NCBI GenBank assembly: GCA_964418585.1
Contig: CAYQMG010000053.1
Span: 39,813 to 103,812, forward strand
Source of the DNA: JAJRTE01 sp964418585
GTDB lineage: Bacteria; Myxococcota_A; UBA796; JAJRTE01
Direction of reading: 5' to 3'
Length of the DNA stretch: 64,000 nucleotides
Part shown: piece after piece, positions 1-10,049 of the stretch
How the letters are laid out: the number at the start of each line of letters is the position of its first letter
Position numbering within the stretch: the first letter of the stretch is position 1
The notes under the pieces: generated by a model
Database searches by the model: none
What the model was told of the DNA's origin: nothing
What the model saw: only the letters and a program-made list of their open reading frames with translations
Program-made: the position numbers and the translations under genes

Positions 1-27
1 TCGAGAGGCGGATGTGGAGGCAGACGC

Positions 28-3000
28 ATGCAGAGCAATGGTGACAGGCGACGGCGCAACCATCAGAAACGGTCCCGGAGGTTCCTCCTCCTCGGTCTCA
101 TCCCCTGGCTCATGATCGGCTGCGATGGCCGCAGCTTTGTCGGGGATGAGAGTCCCACCCCGACCCCGACCTGCATCCCGCCGGGCACACGCCCACCCGA
201 TACCCCGGCCGCAACCGCCACACCGGGGCCCATGGCCACACCCACCCCCGGGGTGACCGCGCCCACGGCCACACCGCCGGCAACCCCAACCCCTGGGCCG
301 GTGGCTACACCTACAGTTGCGCCCACCCCCGTGCCGGCAACCCCAACCCCCGGACCGGGCGCAACCCCGACTCCGTGGCCCGCAGCCACACCCACCCCCT
401 CCCTGTGCACAAACGGCGTCCAGGACGAGGGCGAGGAGGGGATCGACTGCGGAGGAGCCTGCGAGGAGCAGTGCCCACCGCCCGATCCCGCCGAATCCGC
501 CCCGGAACCGGCCGACGGGGAGATTCCTACCTTCGAGGATAGCTTCGGCTTCCTCTTCCTCGCCGATGACCCCATACAGGTCGGCGTCGACGCGGACGCC
601 ATGGAACCGCACCGCCTCGCCGTCATTCGCGGCCTGGTGACCGATCGGGACGAGAATCCAATCCGAAACGTCACCGTGACCGTGGCAGGGCACCCCGAGT
701 TCGGCGAAACCCGGACTCGAGACGACGGCATGTTCGACATGGCCGTCAACGGCGGTGGCCTGCTGACCGTGCAGTACCACAAGGATGGCTACCTGGACGC
801 ACAGCGCACACTCGATGTGCCCTGGAACGACATCGTCTCAGCCCCCCACGTGGTCCTCGTCGCCCTCGACCCGATTGTCACCACCGTCACCCTCGGCGCG
901 GGCGATATCCAGGTGGCGCGCGGTTCCACCGTGGTCGACGATGACGGACCCCGCAAGGCCACCTTGCTCTTCCCGGCCGGCCTCCAGGCCACCATGGTGC
1001 TCGATGATGGCACCGAGGTCCCCCTGAACGAGATCAACGTGCGTGCCACCGAGTACACCGTGGGCGAAAACGGTCAGGAAGCCATGCCCGCACCCTTGCC
1101 CACCACCAGCGGGTACACCTACGCCGTGGAACTCAGCGTGGACGAAGCCCTCGAGGCCGGGGCTGACGAGGTCCAGTTCAGTGAACCCGTCGCCTTCTAT
1201 GTCGACAACTTCCTCGGATTCCCGGTGGGCGAAACGGTCCCGGTGGGCTACCTGGACCGGGACCGAAATGTCTGGGTGCCTTCGGAAAACGGGCTCGTCA
1301 TCGAAGTGCTCGACATTCAGAATGGCCAGGCACTCCTGGACATCGACGGGGACGGCATCGCAGACTCGGACAGTGAACTCGCTGCGATCGAAATCACGAC
1401 CGCAGAGTTGGAGCAACTCGCCTCCCTCTATCAGCCGGGCACCACCCTGTGGCGGGCCAGGATCCCCCATTTCTCCCCCTGGGACTGCAATTGGCCCTTC
1501 GGCCCACCCCCTGGAAAACCGTATCCGCCCCCAAAGCCTCCCAAGAAAAAGGATCCCAACGACGATCCGTGCCAGCAGGGCGGATCGATCATCCTGTGCC
1601 AAAGCCAGGTTCTGGCCGAGGAACTCCCGGTCTCGGGAACACCATTCAAGCTCCACTACCAGACGAACTGGCAGAGAGGGTTCAATGCGGATCAGTTGGT
1701 TATTCCGTTGACCGACGACGAAGTACCGGAGGACATGAAGCGGATTGAACTCAGTGTCGAGGTGGCAGGGGATACCAGATCGTGGACCTACGAGCCAGCG
1801 CCGAATCTGCTCCAGATGTACACCTGGAACGGATTGGACGCTTATGGCCGCCCTCTTCCCGGGAACGGGGTCGCGCGCGTCATCCTCGAGTTCATATTCC
1901 CAGCCGTCTATTACAGCAGCAATGATTTCAGTGCGAGCTTTGCCAGGTTCCCTGAAAGGGATTACAGGATCTTGCGGGGAACACGGATGGAGATCAAGAT
2001 TCGGCGGGCGTACAGTGTCCCGATCAATAGACGCAACATACCGATTGTGGAGTTTGGCGGTTGGAGCTTGGATGTGCACCACTTGTATCAACCCACGCGG
2101 GGGATGTTGGCCGGGACCTTGTTCCAGGGCGATGGAATGGAGCGAGCTGTGGATGCCCTGGGTGCGACGATCGAGACGGTGGCCGGTGGCGGGAACTCGA
2201 ATACCGACGGATTGAGCCCCACATCGGTTTACCTGGTGCGCCCCGGCGCGCTGGCCGTGGATGCCGCGGGCGCTGTCTTTGTGGTGGAAAAACAAGCGTA
2301 TCGAATTCGCAAGTTTACGCCCGGAGACATCATTGAGACCGTGGTCGGGACGGGGGTATTGGGAGTGCCCGAGGAAGGGCGCCTTGCCGTGGAGAGTCCT
2401 GTTGGGACGGTGGAGGACATTGCGTTGGGGCCGGATGGGGCGCTCTACTTTGCCAACTACAGTTCCGGTACCGGTTGTGCGGTCTACCGGGTGGGGGAGG
2501 ACGGGCGTATCGAGCGCGTGGCCGGGACTGGTGAGTGTCATCCGGAAACCCCCACAGAGTGGCAGGAGGGTGACCTGGCCCGGGACGTGGCTTTGGTGGA
2601 TATCCAGGCGCTGGCTGTGGGGCCGGACGGTACCCTCTACCTGGCGCGGCCGCTCCAGGTGTTGACAGTCGATCCCCTGGGGCGCCTGTTCGTGGTGGCC
2701 GGAAACGGGCAGATTCCGGATACCACCCCGCCTGATGGGGAACCGGCTGCGACGAGCGCCCTGTACGTGGACGACATCGACGTTGCCAGTGACGGAACGC
2801 TCTATTTCGAGAGTATGGGGGCGGTCCGAACCATCGATTCTGTGGGACGACTGGAGACCGTTGCCGGCGTGAGCGGTGTCATCTCCTATCCGGAGAACGG
2901 GGCGGACGCCTTGTCGAGTTCCATCCCGGCCTCGGCCCTGGTGGTGGGTCCCAATCGTGAGATCTATTGCATCTTTGATGAGAACCGGCCGTTGGTGTAC

Positions 3001-6000
3001 AAGGTAGACGCCTATGGCACCATCAAGTATGTGGCCGGAGGACTTGAGCACGGGTTTTCCGGTGACAACGGGCTGGCGATCAAGGCGAGGTTCAAACAGC
3101 CATTAGACCTGGCCTTCGGACCAGACGGGAGTCTCTACGTCTCGGACACCGGGAACCACCGGGTTCGGCGGATCTCTCCGGGCCAGGCGGCATTGCTCGA
3201 CGAGGAGGTGGCGTTTCCCAGCGCGGATGGGAGCCTGCTCTACACGTTCGACACAAAAGGGCGTCACATGCGCACCTTGAATGCTGTGACCATGGTCCCG
3301 GTCTACGAATTCGGCTACGACGATGCAGGTAGACTCATCGAAATCGTGGACCAGGACGGCAACGTTACCACCATCGAGCGGGACGAGGAGGGGGTGCCGG
3401 TGGCCTTTGTCGCGCCGGGTGGGCAACGAACCGAGATGACCTGGAACGATGACGGGTACCTGGCATCGATGACCAACCCGGCCGAGGAGACCACGAGCCT
3501 CACTTACTATGACGGTGGGTTGCTGGAAACGCTCACCGACGCCCGTGGAAACGTGCATCGCTTCCAGTACGACGCCGTGGGTCGCTTGACCTACGATGAA
3601 GGACCCACCGGAGAGTCCAGCACCCTCGAGCGGACCGACCTGAGCACCGGCTACCAGGTCGATGTGCGGTCGACTCTGGGGCGGACCACATCCTACACGG
3701 TCACGTACAGCCCGGATGGGACGGTGGTGACCAGGGTGACCAGTCCGTCCGGCGCAGTGACACAGAGTCGAAAAAGTCCGGGAGGGATACTGGAAACGAC
3801 CTACCCGGATGGGTCGGTTGTGGCGAGCGAGAGTGAGCCCGATCCTCGTTGGGGAACCAAGGCGCCGATTGCAGGGAACATCACCATCACAGAGCCATCA
3901 GGGCTGGTCACAAGCGTGGAGACCAGTCGGGAAGTGGTCCTTGCAGCCGACTCGGATCTCACCAGTGTTCTCGAGCAAACCGATACCGTGTTCATCAATG
4001 GGCGGCCACACACCACGATCTATGACGCCCGGACCGGCACACTCACCCGGATTACCCCGGAAGGGAGGCAGATCGTGGCCACGCTCGATGCGGCCGACCA
4101 CGTGGTGCTGCTCGAATCCGACGGGATGGCGCCGATCTCCTTTGTCTACGATGAAACCGGGTTGCTCCTGCAGAACATCCTGGGGGACCTCACCTGGTCC
4201 TATACTTATGACTCGGCGCGCAACCGCGTGGCCGTCCTTGGTCCTTCCGGGAGGTCCGTGCAGTACGCATACGATCCGGTGGGGCGGGTCATTCGTACCA
4301 CGACCGCCGGCGGGAGCGTGTACGAGTTCACCTACGACGAGAACGGGAACCTGGTGGCCATCACGACTCCGGCCGGAACCACTCACCGCCTCGACTACAC
4401 CGCTGCGGACGATCGTGCGCTCTACCTGCCCCCCGGCGATCCTGCCGGCTACGCCTGGTCCTACGATCAGGATGGGGCCCTGGTGGCAGGCGAACTGCCG
4501 GACGGTCGTGTGGTCCAGCGAACCTACGACACCGCCGGGCGGTTGAGCGGGATCGCCTACCAGGAGGCCGCCATCGCCTACACGTTCCACGAAGGGAGCG
4601 ACCTTCTCGACACCGTGTCCAGGACCTCCGCGGAAGGAACCCTGGACCAGAGCATCGCACATACATGGGAAACCTCCCGGTTGCGGAGCATGTCCTGGAC
4701 CGGCACGGCGGAGGGGACCTACACCTATGCCTACGACGACAACCGGTGGCTGAGTGAGGTGGGATTCGCCAGCGAAGGGGACGAGATGGTCGTGGCGCGG
4801 GAACACGACGACGACGGCCTGCTCGTCGGAGTCGGGCCGTTCGCCGTCGAACGTGACGGTCCGCTCGGGACGGTATCCCGGATCGCGGACGGTGTCTCCA
4901 GTCTCGATCTGCACTACGACACCCTCGGCCGTTCCATGGGCCTGACCCAGGCGGTGAACGGTGACGTCACTTACGCCTACGAGGTCGAGTTCGACGGGGA
5001 CGGACGGATCGTCCAGAAAACCGAAACCATCGGCGGTGCAACGGTGACCTCGCGCTACACGTACGACGGCGACGGACAGCTCCTGGAGGTGGAGCGGGAC
5101 GGCGAGGTGATCGAGTCCTATGCTTACGACGCCAACGGAAACCGCACCTACGCCTTTTCTGGAGGTGTGGAGCGAAATGCCACCTATGACACCTCGGATG
5201 TCCTCCTCCAGGTCGGAGACGAAACTTACACCCATGACGATGCCGGGTTCCTCGTGCAAAAAGGGGACATGACCTTGACCTACAGCACTCGAGGCGAGCT
5301 GCTCCGGGCCACGCTGCCTTCCGGTGAAACCGTCGAATACGTGTATGACGGTTTCATGCGTCGGGTCGCCCGCATCGACGCGACCGGCGTGGAGCACTAC
5401 TTCTACGGCGATCCAAACAGGCTCGACCGAATCACCCACATTCGGCACCAGGACGGAACCCTGAGCACACTCTACTACGGACCCGCCGGCCGGCTCTACG
5501 CGATCCAGCGCAGTGGCGCCACCTACTACGTGGCGACCGACCAGGTGGGCACCCTCCGTCTGGTGGTGGACTCGAGCGGCCAGGTGGTCAAGCGAGTGGA
5601 CTACGATAGCTGGGGCGTGGTGCTGTCTGAGACCGGCGACTTCGACTTCCCGTTCGGATTCGCCGGCGGACTCCAGGACCCTGCGACCGGGTTGGTTCAC
5701 ATGACCTGGCGGGACTATGATCCCGAATCGGGTCGGTGGACCAGTCGGGATCCGAGCCTGTTCTCCGGCGGACAGGTGAACGTGTATATCTACGTTTCCA
5801 ACAACCCGATCAACCTGTGGGATCCGGCGGGGCTTTTTGCCATAAGTATCAGCGGTTACGCAGGAATTGGCGGCGGAGTCAAGGTCTCGTGGGTTCCGGG
5901 CCAGGGCTTTTCCACGTGCTTCGAACTCGGAGTCGGTTCGGGCGTCGGGGCGTCGGTGGACCCGACAGGCGGAGTGGACCCGAGCGACATCAGTGTCGTC

Positions 6001-6246
6001 GGAGAGATCGGCTACAGCATGGGTCCTCTGGGAATCTCCGTGGAAGCAAAAATCGGTCAGCGCTGCGGGCCTTCCGGCAAGGTCAAGGTGGGGGTCGGCC
6101 CGGTCACCATTGACAGTTCGGGCGGAACCTCGGTCGGAGGCTCCATGGACGACATGGGCAAGACCATCCCCGAGATCATGAACGGGCCGGTCGAAGGGAA
6201 AGTGGGTGGAAAGTTTGCGGTCGAGGTGTGCAAGCGTTGGTGGTAG
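28..6246 (+). CDS. Giant RHS/YD-repeat lipoprotein with NHL propeller (teneurin-like order)
   Basis: Predicted 2072-residue surface lipoprotein. A basic N-terminus and hydrophobic stretch end in a lipobox (LMIGC, Cys about 32). A Thr/Pro/Ala-rich linker follows to about residue 125, then a Cys motif (CTNGVQDEG...DCGGACEEQC), a carboxypeptidase-regulatory-like beta domain (about 195-265), and a segment with PVSGTPFKLHYQT (about 520-560) typical of the plug domain before RHS shells. NHL-type propeller repeats occupy about 712-1052 (e.g. GSLYVSDTGNHRVRRI), YD repeats about 1066-1820, and the RHS-associated core about 1838-1938 (DPETG-like ...ESGRWTSRDPSLF, NPINLWDPAGLF). The last ~130 residues are a Gly-rich variable tail ending CKRWW that I do not recognise as a toxin. 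RHS shells enclose a C-terminal cargo in known members. The next gene is convergent, so no immunity gene follows. Confidence 0.93.
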   Translation: MQSNGDRRRRNHQKRSRRFLLLGLIPWLMIGCDGRSFVGDESPTPTPTCIPPGTRPPDTPAATATPGPMATPTPGVTAPTATPPATPTPGPVATPTVAPTPVPATPTPGPGATPTPWPAATPTPSLCTNGVQDEGEEGIDCGGACEEQCPPPDPAESAPEPADGEIPTFEDSFGFLFLADDPIQVGVDADAMEPHRLAVIRGLVTDRDENPIRNVTVTVAGHPEFGETRTRDDGMFDMAVNGGGLLTVQYHKDGYLDAQRTLDVPWNDIVSAPHVVLVALDPIVTTVTLGAGDIQVARGSTVVDDDGPRKATLLFPAGLQATMVLDDGTEVPLNEINVRATEYTVGENGQEAMPAPLPTTSGYTYAVELSVDEALEAGADEVQFSEPVAFYVDNFLGFPVGETVPVGYLDRDRNVWVPSENGLVIEVLDIQNGQALLDIDGDGIADSDSELAAIEITTAELEQLASLYQPGTTLWRARIPHFSPWDCNWPFGPPPGKPYPPPKPPKKKDPNDDPCQQGGSIILCQSQVLAEELPVSGTPFKLHYQTNWQRGFNADQLVIPLTDDEVPEDMKRIELSVEVAGDTRSWTYEPAPNLLQMYTWNGLDAYGRPLPGNGVARVILEFIFPAVYYSSNDFSASFARFPERDYRILRGTRMEIKIRRAYSVPINRRNIPIVEFGGWSLDVHHLYQPTRGMLAGTLFQGDGMERAVDALGATIETVAGGGNSNTDGLSPTSVYLVRPGALAVDAAGAVFVVEKQAYRIRKFTPGDIIETVVGTGVLGVPEEGRLAVESPVGTVEDIALGPDGALYFANYSSGTGCAVYRVGEDGRIERVAGTGECHPETPTEWQEGDLARDVALVDIQALAVGPDGTLYLARPLQVLTVDPLGRLFVVAGNGQIPDTTPPDGEPAATSALYVDDIDVASDGTLYFESMGAVRTIDSVGRLETVAGVSGVISYPENGADALSSSIPASALVVGPNREIYCIFDENRPLVYKVDAYGTIKYVAGGLEHGFSGDNGLAIKARFKQPLDLAFGPDGSLYVSDTGNHRVRRISPGQAALLDEEVAFPSADGSLLYTFDTKGRHMRTLNAVTMVPVYEFGYDDAGRLIEIVDQDGNVTTIERDEEGVPVAFVAPGGQRTEMTWNDDGYLASMTNPAEETTSLTYYDGGLLETLTDARGNVHRFQYDAVGRLTYDEGPTGESSTLERTDLSTGYQVDVRSTLGRTTSYTVTYSPDGTVVTRVTSPSGAVTQSRKSPGGILETTYPDGSVVASESEPDPRWGTKAPIAGNITITEPSGLVTSVETSREVVLAADSDLTSVLEQTDTVFINGRPHTTIYDARTGTLTRITPEGRQIVATLDAADHVVLLESDGMAPISFVYDETGLLLQNILGDLTWSYTYDSARNRVAVLGPSGRSVQYAYDPVGRVIRTTTAGGSVYEFTYDENGNLVAITTPAGTTHRLDYTAADDRALYLPPGDPAGYAWSYDQDGALVAGELPDGRVVQRTYDTAGRLSGIAYQEAAIAYTFHEGSDLLDTVSRTSAEGTLDQSIAHTWETSRLRSMSWTGTAEGTYTYAYDDNRWLSEVGFASEGDEMVVAREHDDDGLLVGVGPFAVERDGPLGTVSRIADGVSSLDLHYDTLGRSMGLTQAVNGDVTYAYEVEFDGDGRIVQKTETIGGATVTSRYTYDGDGQLLEVERDGEVIESYAYDANGNRTYAFSGGVERNATYDTSDVLLQVGDETYTHDDAGFLVQKGDMTLTYSTRGELLRATLPSGETVEYVYDGFMRRVARIDATGVEHYFYGDPNRLDRITHIRHQDGTLSTLYYGPAGRLYAIQRSGATYYVATDQVGTLRLVVDSSGQVVKRVDYDSWGVVLSETGDFDFPFGFAGGLQDPATGLVHMTWRDYDPESGRWTSRDPSLFSGGQVNVYIYVSNNPINLWDPAGLFAISISGYAGIGGGVKVSWVPGQGFSTCFELGVGSGVGASVDPTGGVDPSDISVVGEIGYSMGPLGISVEAKIGQRCGPSGKVKVGVGPVTIDSSGGTSVGGSMDDMGKTIPEIMNGPVEGKVGGKFAVEVCKRWW

Positions 6247-6255
6247 ACTTCGTTG

Positions 6256-7875
6256 TCAGTCCTGCCCCAGAACCTCGATCCCCGGGGGGGCAATCCGCTC
6301 GGCCCGGTAGATTCCCACCGTGAATTCCTCCTCGGACGGAAACCACATCTCCCACACCCGCGTCCGGTCCGGGGTCACCTCGAAAATTCGGCTCCGCTGG
6401 TCTGAACCCTCGTCTCGAGTTCCGGCCGTGACCAGCGTGTTTCCGTTGGAAAGGCGGTCCGCATCTCCCCAGATTCGCGTGTACCAGACATCGTCCACAT
6501 CCGAGCCCGGGTACTCCCACACGATGCGGGCTGTCCACGCTTCCTCGTCCAGCGCATACTCGACCACCCGGGATACGGTGCGCCGGGTGTACCCGTTGTC
6601 GTAGAGCAGGATGTTGCCGTTGGGCAGGATCTCAGGGTCGTGCTGATGGAGGAACCATGGCACATCGGCCTCGGGGTCGGTGGCAAAGTCGCCTCCGTTG
6701 CCGAGCCGCCAGATGATGTGCCCATCGGCCCGGTCGAGCTTGAAGATCGTGTTCAGGTTGCGGCAACTCAAGTAGACCACGTCAGCGTCCAGGTCGACGG
6801 TGACCGAGTTGGCGTGGGTCCAGTCACTCGAAGCGTCGCCCGGATCCAGCCAGTCGAAGACGTTCCAGGACCAGACGACTGCGTGCTCCGGGGTGATCTC
6901 CAGGATCTTGTCCCCACCCACATCGTCCTGGGTCTCGTGTACCAGGGTGACGAAGTTGCCGTTGGCCAGCCGCTGGTAGTGATGATGGGCCTGTCCCTGG
7001 GTGGAGCCGGGTTGCTCCGGTCCCTGCCACACCACGTTGCCCGCCAGATCCACGATGACCGGATCGATGTTGGCGCCGCTCGCACCCATGAGGATGTGGC
7101 TGCCGTCCAGCAGTCGGACGTCCATGTCACCTCGAGTGTCCTCGGCGGTGCCGTCCACGTAGTACCAGACAGGCTGACCGGTCATGTCGTACATCACCGC
7201 CGCTGCCGGCCAGTCCAGGTCCCGATTGGAGACATTGGTCAGCGTCCATCCCGGCTCGACGCGCTCTGGATCGTATATGGTCACTTCCCCCACCGGGATG
7301 TTGTCGGGCAATGCGTCGGTTCCGACCGGCGCGCCGGTGGTGCTCGAGCTGCGTCCGTCCGGCGTCTGGGCGCTGATGGCCAGGTCGTAGAGGGTGCTGG
7401 CGTGGAGTCCGATCACCAGCACAGCGTGGTCGGTGCCCGGGACAGGATCTTCGGCACGAACACCGCGGCCCTGTGCGTCAGTCAAGGCCACCGTTGCTGT
7501 GGCCGGAGCCGAGGTCGTGAACTGTACGGTGAGGGCGAGCACGGAGTTGGGACTGAAGCGGATGGTGGGCGCCGACACGGTGAGGGGCGGCAGCGGGGTC
7601 GCCGTCACCTCTGGACCGGGCGTTTCCGATGGCTGGTCGACGAACGATTCCGTCCCCTCGGGTGCGCAGTGCACCGCAGACAGCGCCACCATCCATGCAC
7701 ACCACGCACCGGTCCCCGTTCGGACGAAGCCCCGCCCCGCTCCGCCGGCGCGTGCCCGGACTCGGCCTTCCTCGGCACGAGAGCCCGGGCGGTTCCGTGG
7801 GCTTCCAACCGTCGATTCGTTGCTCAAGCGCCCAGGTCGAACCCCGGGCCGGGAGACTCGAGTGCTCCAGAACAT
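6256..7875 (-). CDS. Arylsulfotransferase (ASST)-like exported protein
   Basis: Beta-propeller protein of the arylsulfotransferase (ASST, Arylsulfotran_2-like) group. An N-terminal Fn3-like beta domain (about residues 95-180) precedes the propeller, whose blades carry repeated phrases such as PNGNILLYDNG, LANGNFVTLVHE and LSNGNTLVTAGT. Several His-rich stretches are present (QAHHHYQRL, FLHQHDPEIL), consistent with a catalytic His, although the acting residue cannot be assigned from sequence alone. A short hydrophobic segment ending SAVHC near residue 70 looks like a lipoprotein signal. No good Shine-Dalgarno site lies before the first ATG, so translation may start nearer this segment (for example ATG at 7692). 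It is convergent with the RHS gene, only 9 bases away. Sulfotransfer activity is a family inference. Confidence 0.8.
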   Translation of the reverse strand: MFWSTRVSRPGVRPGRLSNESTVGSPRNRPGSRAEEGRVRARAGGAGRGFVRTGTGAWCAWMVALSAVHCAPEGTESFVDQPSETPGPEVTATPLPPLTVSAPTIRFSPNSVLALTVQFTTSAPATATVALTDAQGRGVRAEDPVPGTDHAVLVIGLHASTLYDLAISAQTPDGRSSSTTGAPVGTDALPDNIPVGEVTIYDPERVEPGWTLTNVSNRDLDWPAAAVMYDMTGQPVWYYVDGTAEDTRGDMDVRLLDGSHILMGASGANIDPVIVDLAGNVVWQGPEQPGSTQGQAHHHYQRLANGNFVTLVHETQDDVGGDKILEITPEHAVVWSWNVFDWLDPGDASSDWTHANSVTVDLDADVVYLSCRNLNTIFKLDRADGHIIWRLGNGGDFATDPEADVPWFLHQHDPEILPNGNILLYDNGYTRRTVSRVVEYALDEEAWTARIVWEYPGSDVDDVWYTRIWGDADRLSNGNTLVTAGTRDEGSDQRSRIFEVTPDRTRVWEMWFPSEEEFTVGIYRAERIAPPGIEVLGQD

Positions 7876-7986
7876 TCTGGGATTCCCGTGCCGAGTCGGT
7901 CATCCTCCCGTTGCACACACCCGATCCCGAGGTAGCGCTTGAGCGATTGAGGTCGGGTTGCCAGGGGCAGCGGGGAACGCACCGGA

Positions 7987-8415
7987 TCAGCTCAATTTGT
8001 CGAGGACTCTGCGGAGCTTGGTGTTGACCTCGGTCGCCAGCTCGTTCAAGGCTGGGTTGTCCGTGGCTCCCATCATGGCGACCGGATCGATGAAGGAGAC
8101 CCGGATCTTGCCGTTGTCCGCCTTCTGAACCACCACGTTGCAGGGAAGGAGTAAGCCCAGTTCACTCTCCGTCTGGAGCGCCTTGTAGGCGATGGGCGGG
8201 TTGCAAGCGCCCAGAATCACGTAGGGCCGGAAATCCACGTCCAGCTTCTTCTTCAGGGTCGCCTTCACATCGATCTCGGTCAGTACGCCGAACCCCTCGT
8301 CCTTGAGGGCCTCCACGACTTGACTCCTGGCTTCCTCGAAGTCATCCGTGGCCATCTCCTTGCCAAATCCGTACGCGGTCTGGTTCATTTCCACTCCGTA
8401 GTTCCTCGCTTCCAT
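7987..8415 (-). CDS. DUF302 family protein
   Basis: A 142-residue DUF302 protein. The core begins with GFGKEM..DDFEEARSQVVEALKDEGFGVLTEIDV, followed by the family hallmark FRPYVILGACNPPIAYKAL and a C-terminal strand with LLLPCNVVVQ. The single Cys of GACNPP and a second Cys in LLPCNV are the usual conserved positions. DUF302 proteins are small alpha/beta folds of unknown biochemical role, sometimes linked to redox or metal functions. No signal peptide is visible, so it is probably cytoplasmic. The start at 8415 is preferred because GGAG lies six bases upstream; a second ATG six bases further upstream would add two residues. It lies between the ASST-like gene and the alpha/beta hydrolase on the same strand. 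Confidence 0.88.
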   Translation of the reverse strand: MEARNYGVEMNQTAYGFGKEMATDDFEEARSQVVEALKDEGFGVLTEIDVKATLKKKLDVDFRPYVILGACNPPIAYKALQTESELGLLLPCNVVVQKADNGKIRVSFIDPVAMMGATDNPALNELATEVNTKLRRVLDKLS

Positions 8416-8559
8416 CTCCATCTCCTCTCTTTCGATACTGTTCTTGCTGACGGGCCGCACAGCCCCGCTCCGGGCCGCCAGGGCCGGTTCGAGCAGTGGT
8501 TTCAGTATGTGCACCGGGAAGAAATTTTCAATCCTTTCCATCGCCTTCGGTAACCAGCG

Positions 8560-9951
8560 CTACCCCGCGGCAGGACCATGGCGCGCAGTCCAGTGCGCAT
8601 GCACGGCGTCCAGGAAACGGGCGACGCCTTCGTTCACCACTTCTTCCCGGACCGAGGGAAAGACCTCGAATGCGTGTTGCGCCCCCGGCACCTCGATGTA
8701 GCCCAGGGGCGCCGGACTCGCAGACCGAAACGCTTCCACGAATCGGCGCGATTCGTGCACCGGAACCAGGGTGTCGTGGTCCCCGTGCACCACGAGGAAG
8801 GGCGGAGTGACCGGACCCAGACGGTGAAGCGGGGACGCCTCTTCCCATCGCGCTCGCTGCTCCTCGAGGGCGCATTTCATGACCTTGTACTTGAGCAGCG
8901 TGCGCATGCCCCGGTGGGGCCAGTGGCCGAACCGGTCGGTGAAATCGTGAATTCCATAGTAGGGTACGCACGCCTCCACCGAGGTGTCCACCTCCTCGAA
9001 CCCGGGTTGGTAACGGCGATCGCCTGCGGTCAGGGCGAAAAGAGCCGCCAGGTGGCCTCCTGCGGAGTTGCCGGAAACAGCGACGAACAGGGGGTTCCCT
9101 CCATGGTCGGCCACGTGTTCCCGGATCCACTTCATGGCCAGCTTGAGGTCCACCAGGTGGTCAGGAAAGGTCGCTCGAGGGCTCAGGCGGTAGTTGGTGG
9201 CCACCACCACCCAGCCGCGTCGGGCCATGCGGTAGATGAGAGGAAGACCCTGCTCGTTCTTGCTCCCCAGGATCCAGCCGCCGCCGTGGATGTACATCAA
9301 CACCGGCGCTTGCGGGGCGACCTGGCGGAGATGGTAGACATCGAGGTGGAGGGGCACGCCGTCCGGGCGTGCGAACACGATGTCCCGGTGCCGCACCACT
9401 TCTCGAGGGCGGATCGGGAAAGGAAGTTTGGGAATCCACCAGCGGCTCGAAGCGGGAAGTGAGGGGTCGAGTGCGGGGAGCACCTCCCGTTCGACAGCCT
9501 GGGTCGGGAGCAGGGCCGCCGGGTTTTCTGGCGAACCGGTGTCGGGGCCGGGAAGGACTGCGCGGCCCTCCTCCCCGTGCTCGCGGAGATCCGCGCCAGT
9601 GCGCTGGTCCACCCCGGGGATCGAGACCAGACCCACCTTCAATCCAGCCAGTGCCCGGGCCACTGCTGGAACGGCCAGACGCGCTCGAGCCGCAACCACG
9701 GCCAGCCCGACCCAGGAAGCGATGAACATCGTCAGCGCAGCAAGACCCACCGGCGACACCAAGGTGTCCGGTGCCAGCAGCCTGGACACCACGATCACCT
9801 GCAGCAGAAGGTGCCAGATGGGCGTTTCGTTGACCAGGAAGCCGAGCGCAAAACTGACCAGGGCGCGCCGAGGCGGTCGATACCAGGGTCGGAGCGCGTT
9901 GATGGTGGCCACGAGGCTCGAGACAGCGAGCAGAAGGAGCAGGTAGTCCAT
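8560..9951 (-). CDS. Membrane-anchored alpha/beta hydrolase (HSL-type esterase)
   Basis: A 463-residue protein with three predicted transmembrane helices in the first ~95 residues and a cytoplasmic or periplasmic hydrolase domain after about 170. The catalytic domain shows the HGGGW oxyanion motif (about residue 220), the nucleophile elbow GNSAGG (about 294), an Asp-bearing strand HGDHDTLVPVHES (about 389) and the catalytic His in GAQHAFEVFP (about 426). These mark the hormone-sensitive-lipase/alpha-beta-hydrolase-3 group, which hydrolyses carboxylic esters. The membrane anchor and the acidic, Gly/Glu-rich linker between anchor and enzyme are extra to the minimal family. The substrate cannot be told. 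It lies downstream of the MopE lipoprotein on the same strand, with a 98-base gap containing an inverted repeat. Confidence 0.88.
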   Translation of the reverse strand: MDYLLLLLAVSSLVATINALRPWYRPPRRALVSFALGFLVNETPIWHLLLQVIVVSRLLAPDTLVSPVGLAALTMFIASWVGLAVVAARARLAVPAVARALAGLKVGLVSIPGVDQRTGADLREHGEEGRAVLPGPDTGSPENPAALLPTQAVEREVLPALDPSLPASSRWWIPKLPFPIRPREVVRHRDIVFARPDGVPLHLDVYHLRQVAPQAPVLMYIHGGGWILGSKNEQGLPLIYRMARRGWVVVATNYRLSPRATFPDHLVDLKLAMKWIREHVADHGGNPLFVAVSGNSAGGHLAALFALTAGDRRYQPGFEEVDTSVEACVPYYGIHDFTDRFGHWPHRGMRTLLKYKVMKCALEEQRARWEEASPLHRLGPVTPPFLVVHGDHDTLVPVHESRRFVEAFRSASPAPLGYIEVPGAQHAFEVFPSVREEVVNEGVARFLDAVHAHWTARHGPAAG

Positions 9952-9979
9952 GGTGGTCTCCCGGGTCGGGCGCAGGGTT

Positions 9980-10006
9980 GCTCGAGCATTCTAGCTCAAC
10001 TCGAGC
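9980..10006. repeat. Intergenic inverted repeat with CTCGAG arms
   Basis: GCTCGAG and CTCGAGC face each other across a 13-base loop between two minus-strand genes. Without a U-tract on either side it is a weak terminator candidate. Both arms contain the window-wide over-represented word CTCGAG. Confidence 0.35.
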
Positions 10007-10049
10007 GTGCCTGGAACCGGCATGGACGCGCGCTGGTCGGTCGAGGCGC

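Noticed and set aside
838..3051. A 737-codon minus-strand frame inside the RHS gene, and similar long frames at 3898-5700, 28839-30650 and 36321-37706
   Set aside because: All lie opposite clearly coding genes and show only biased composition, as expected in GC-rich DNA.
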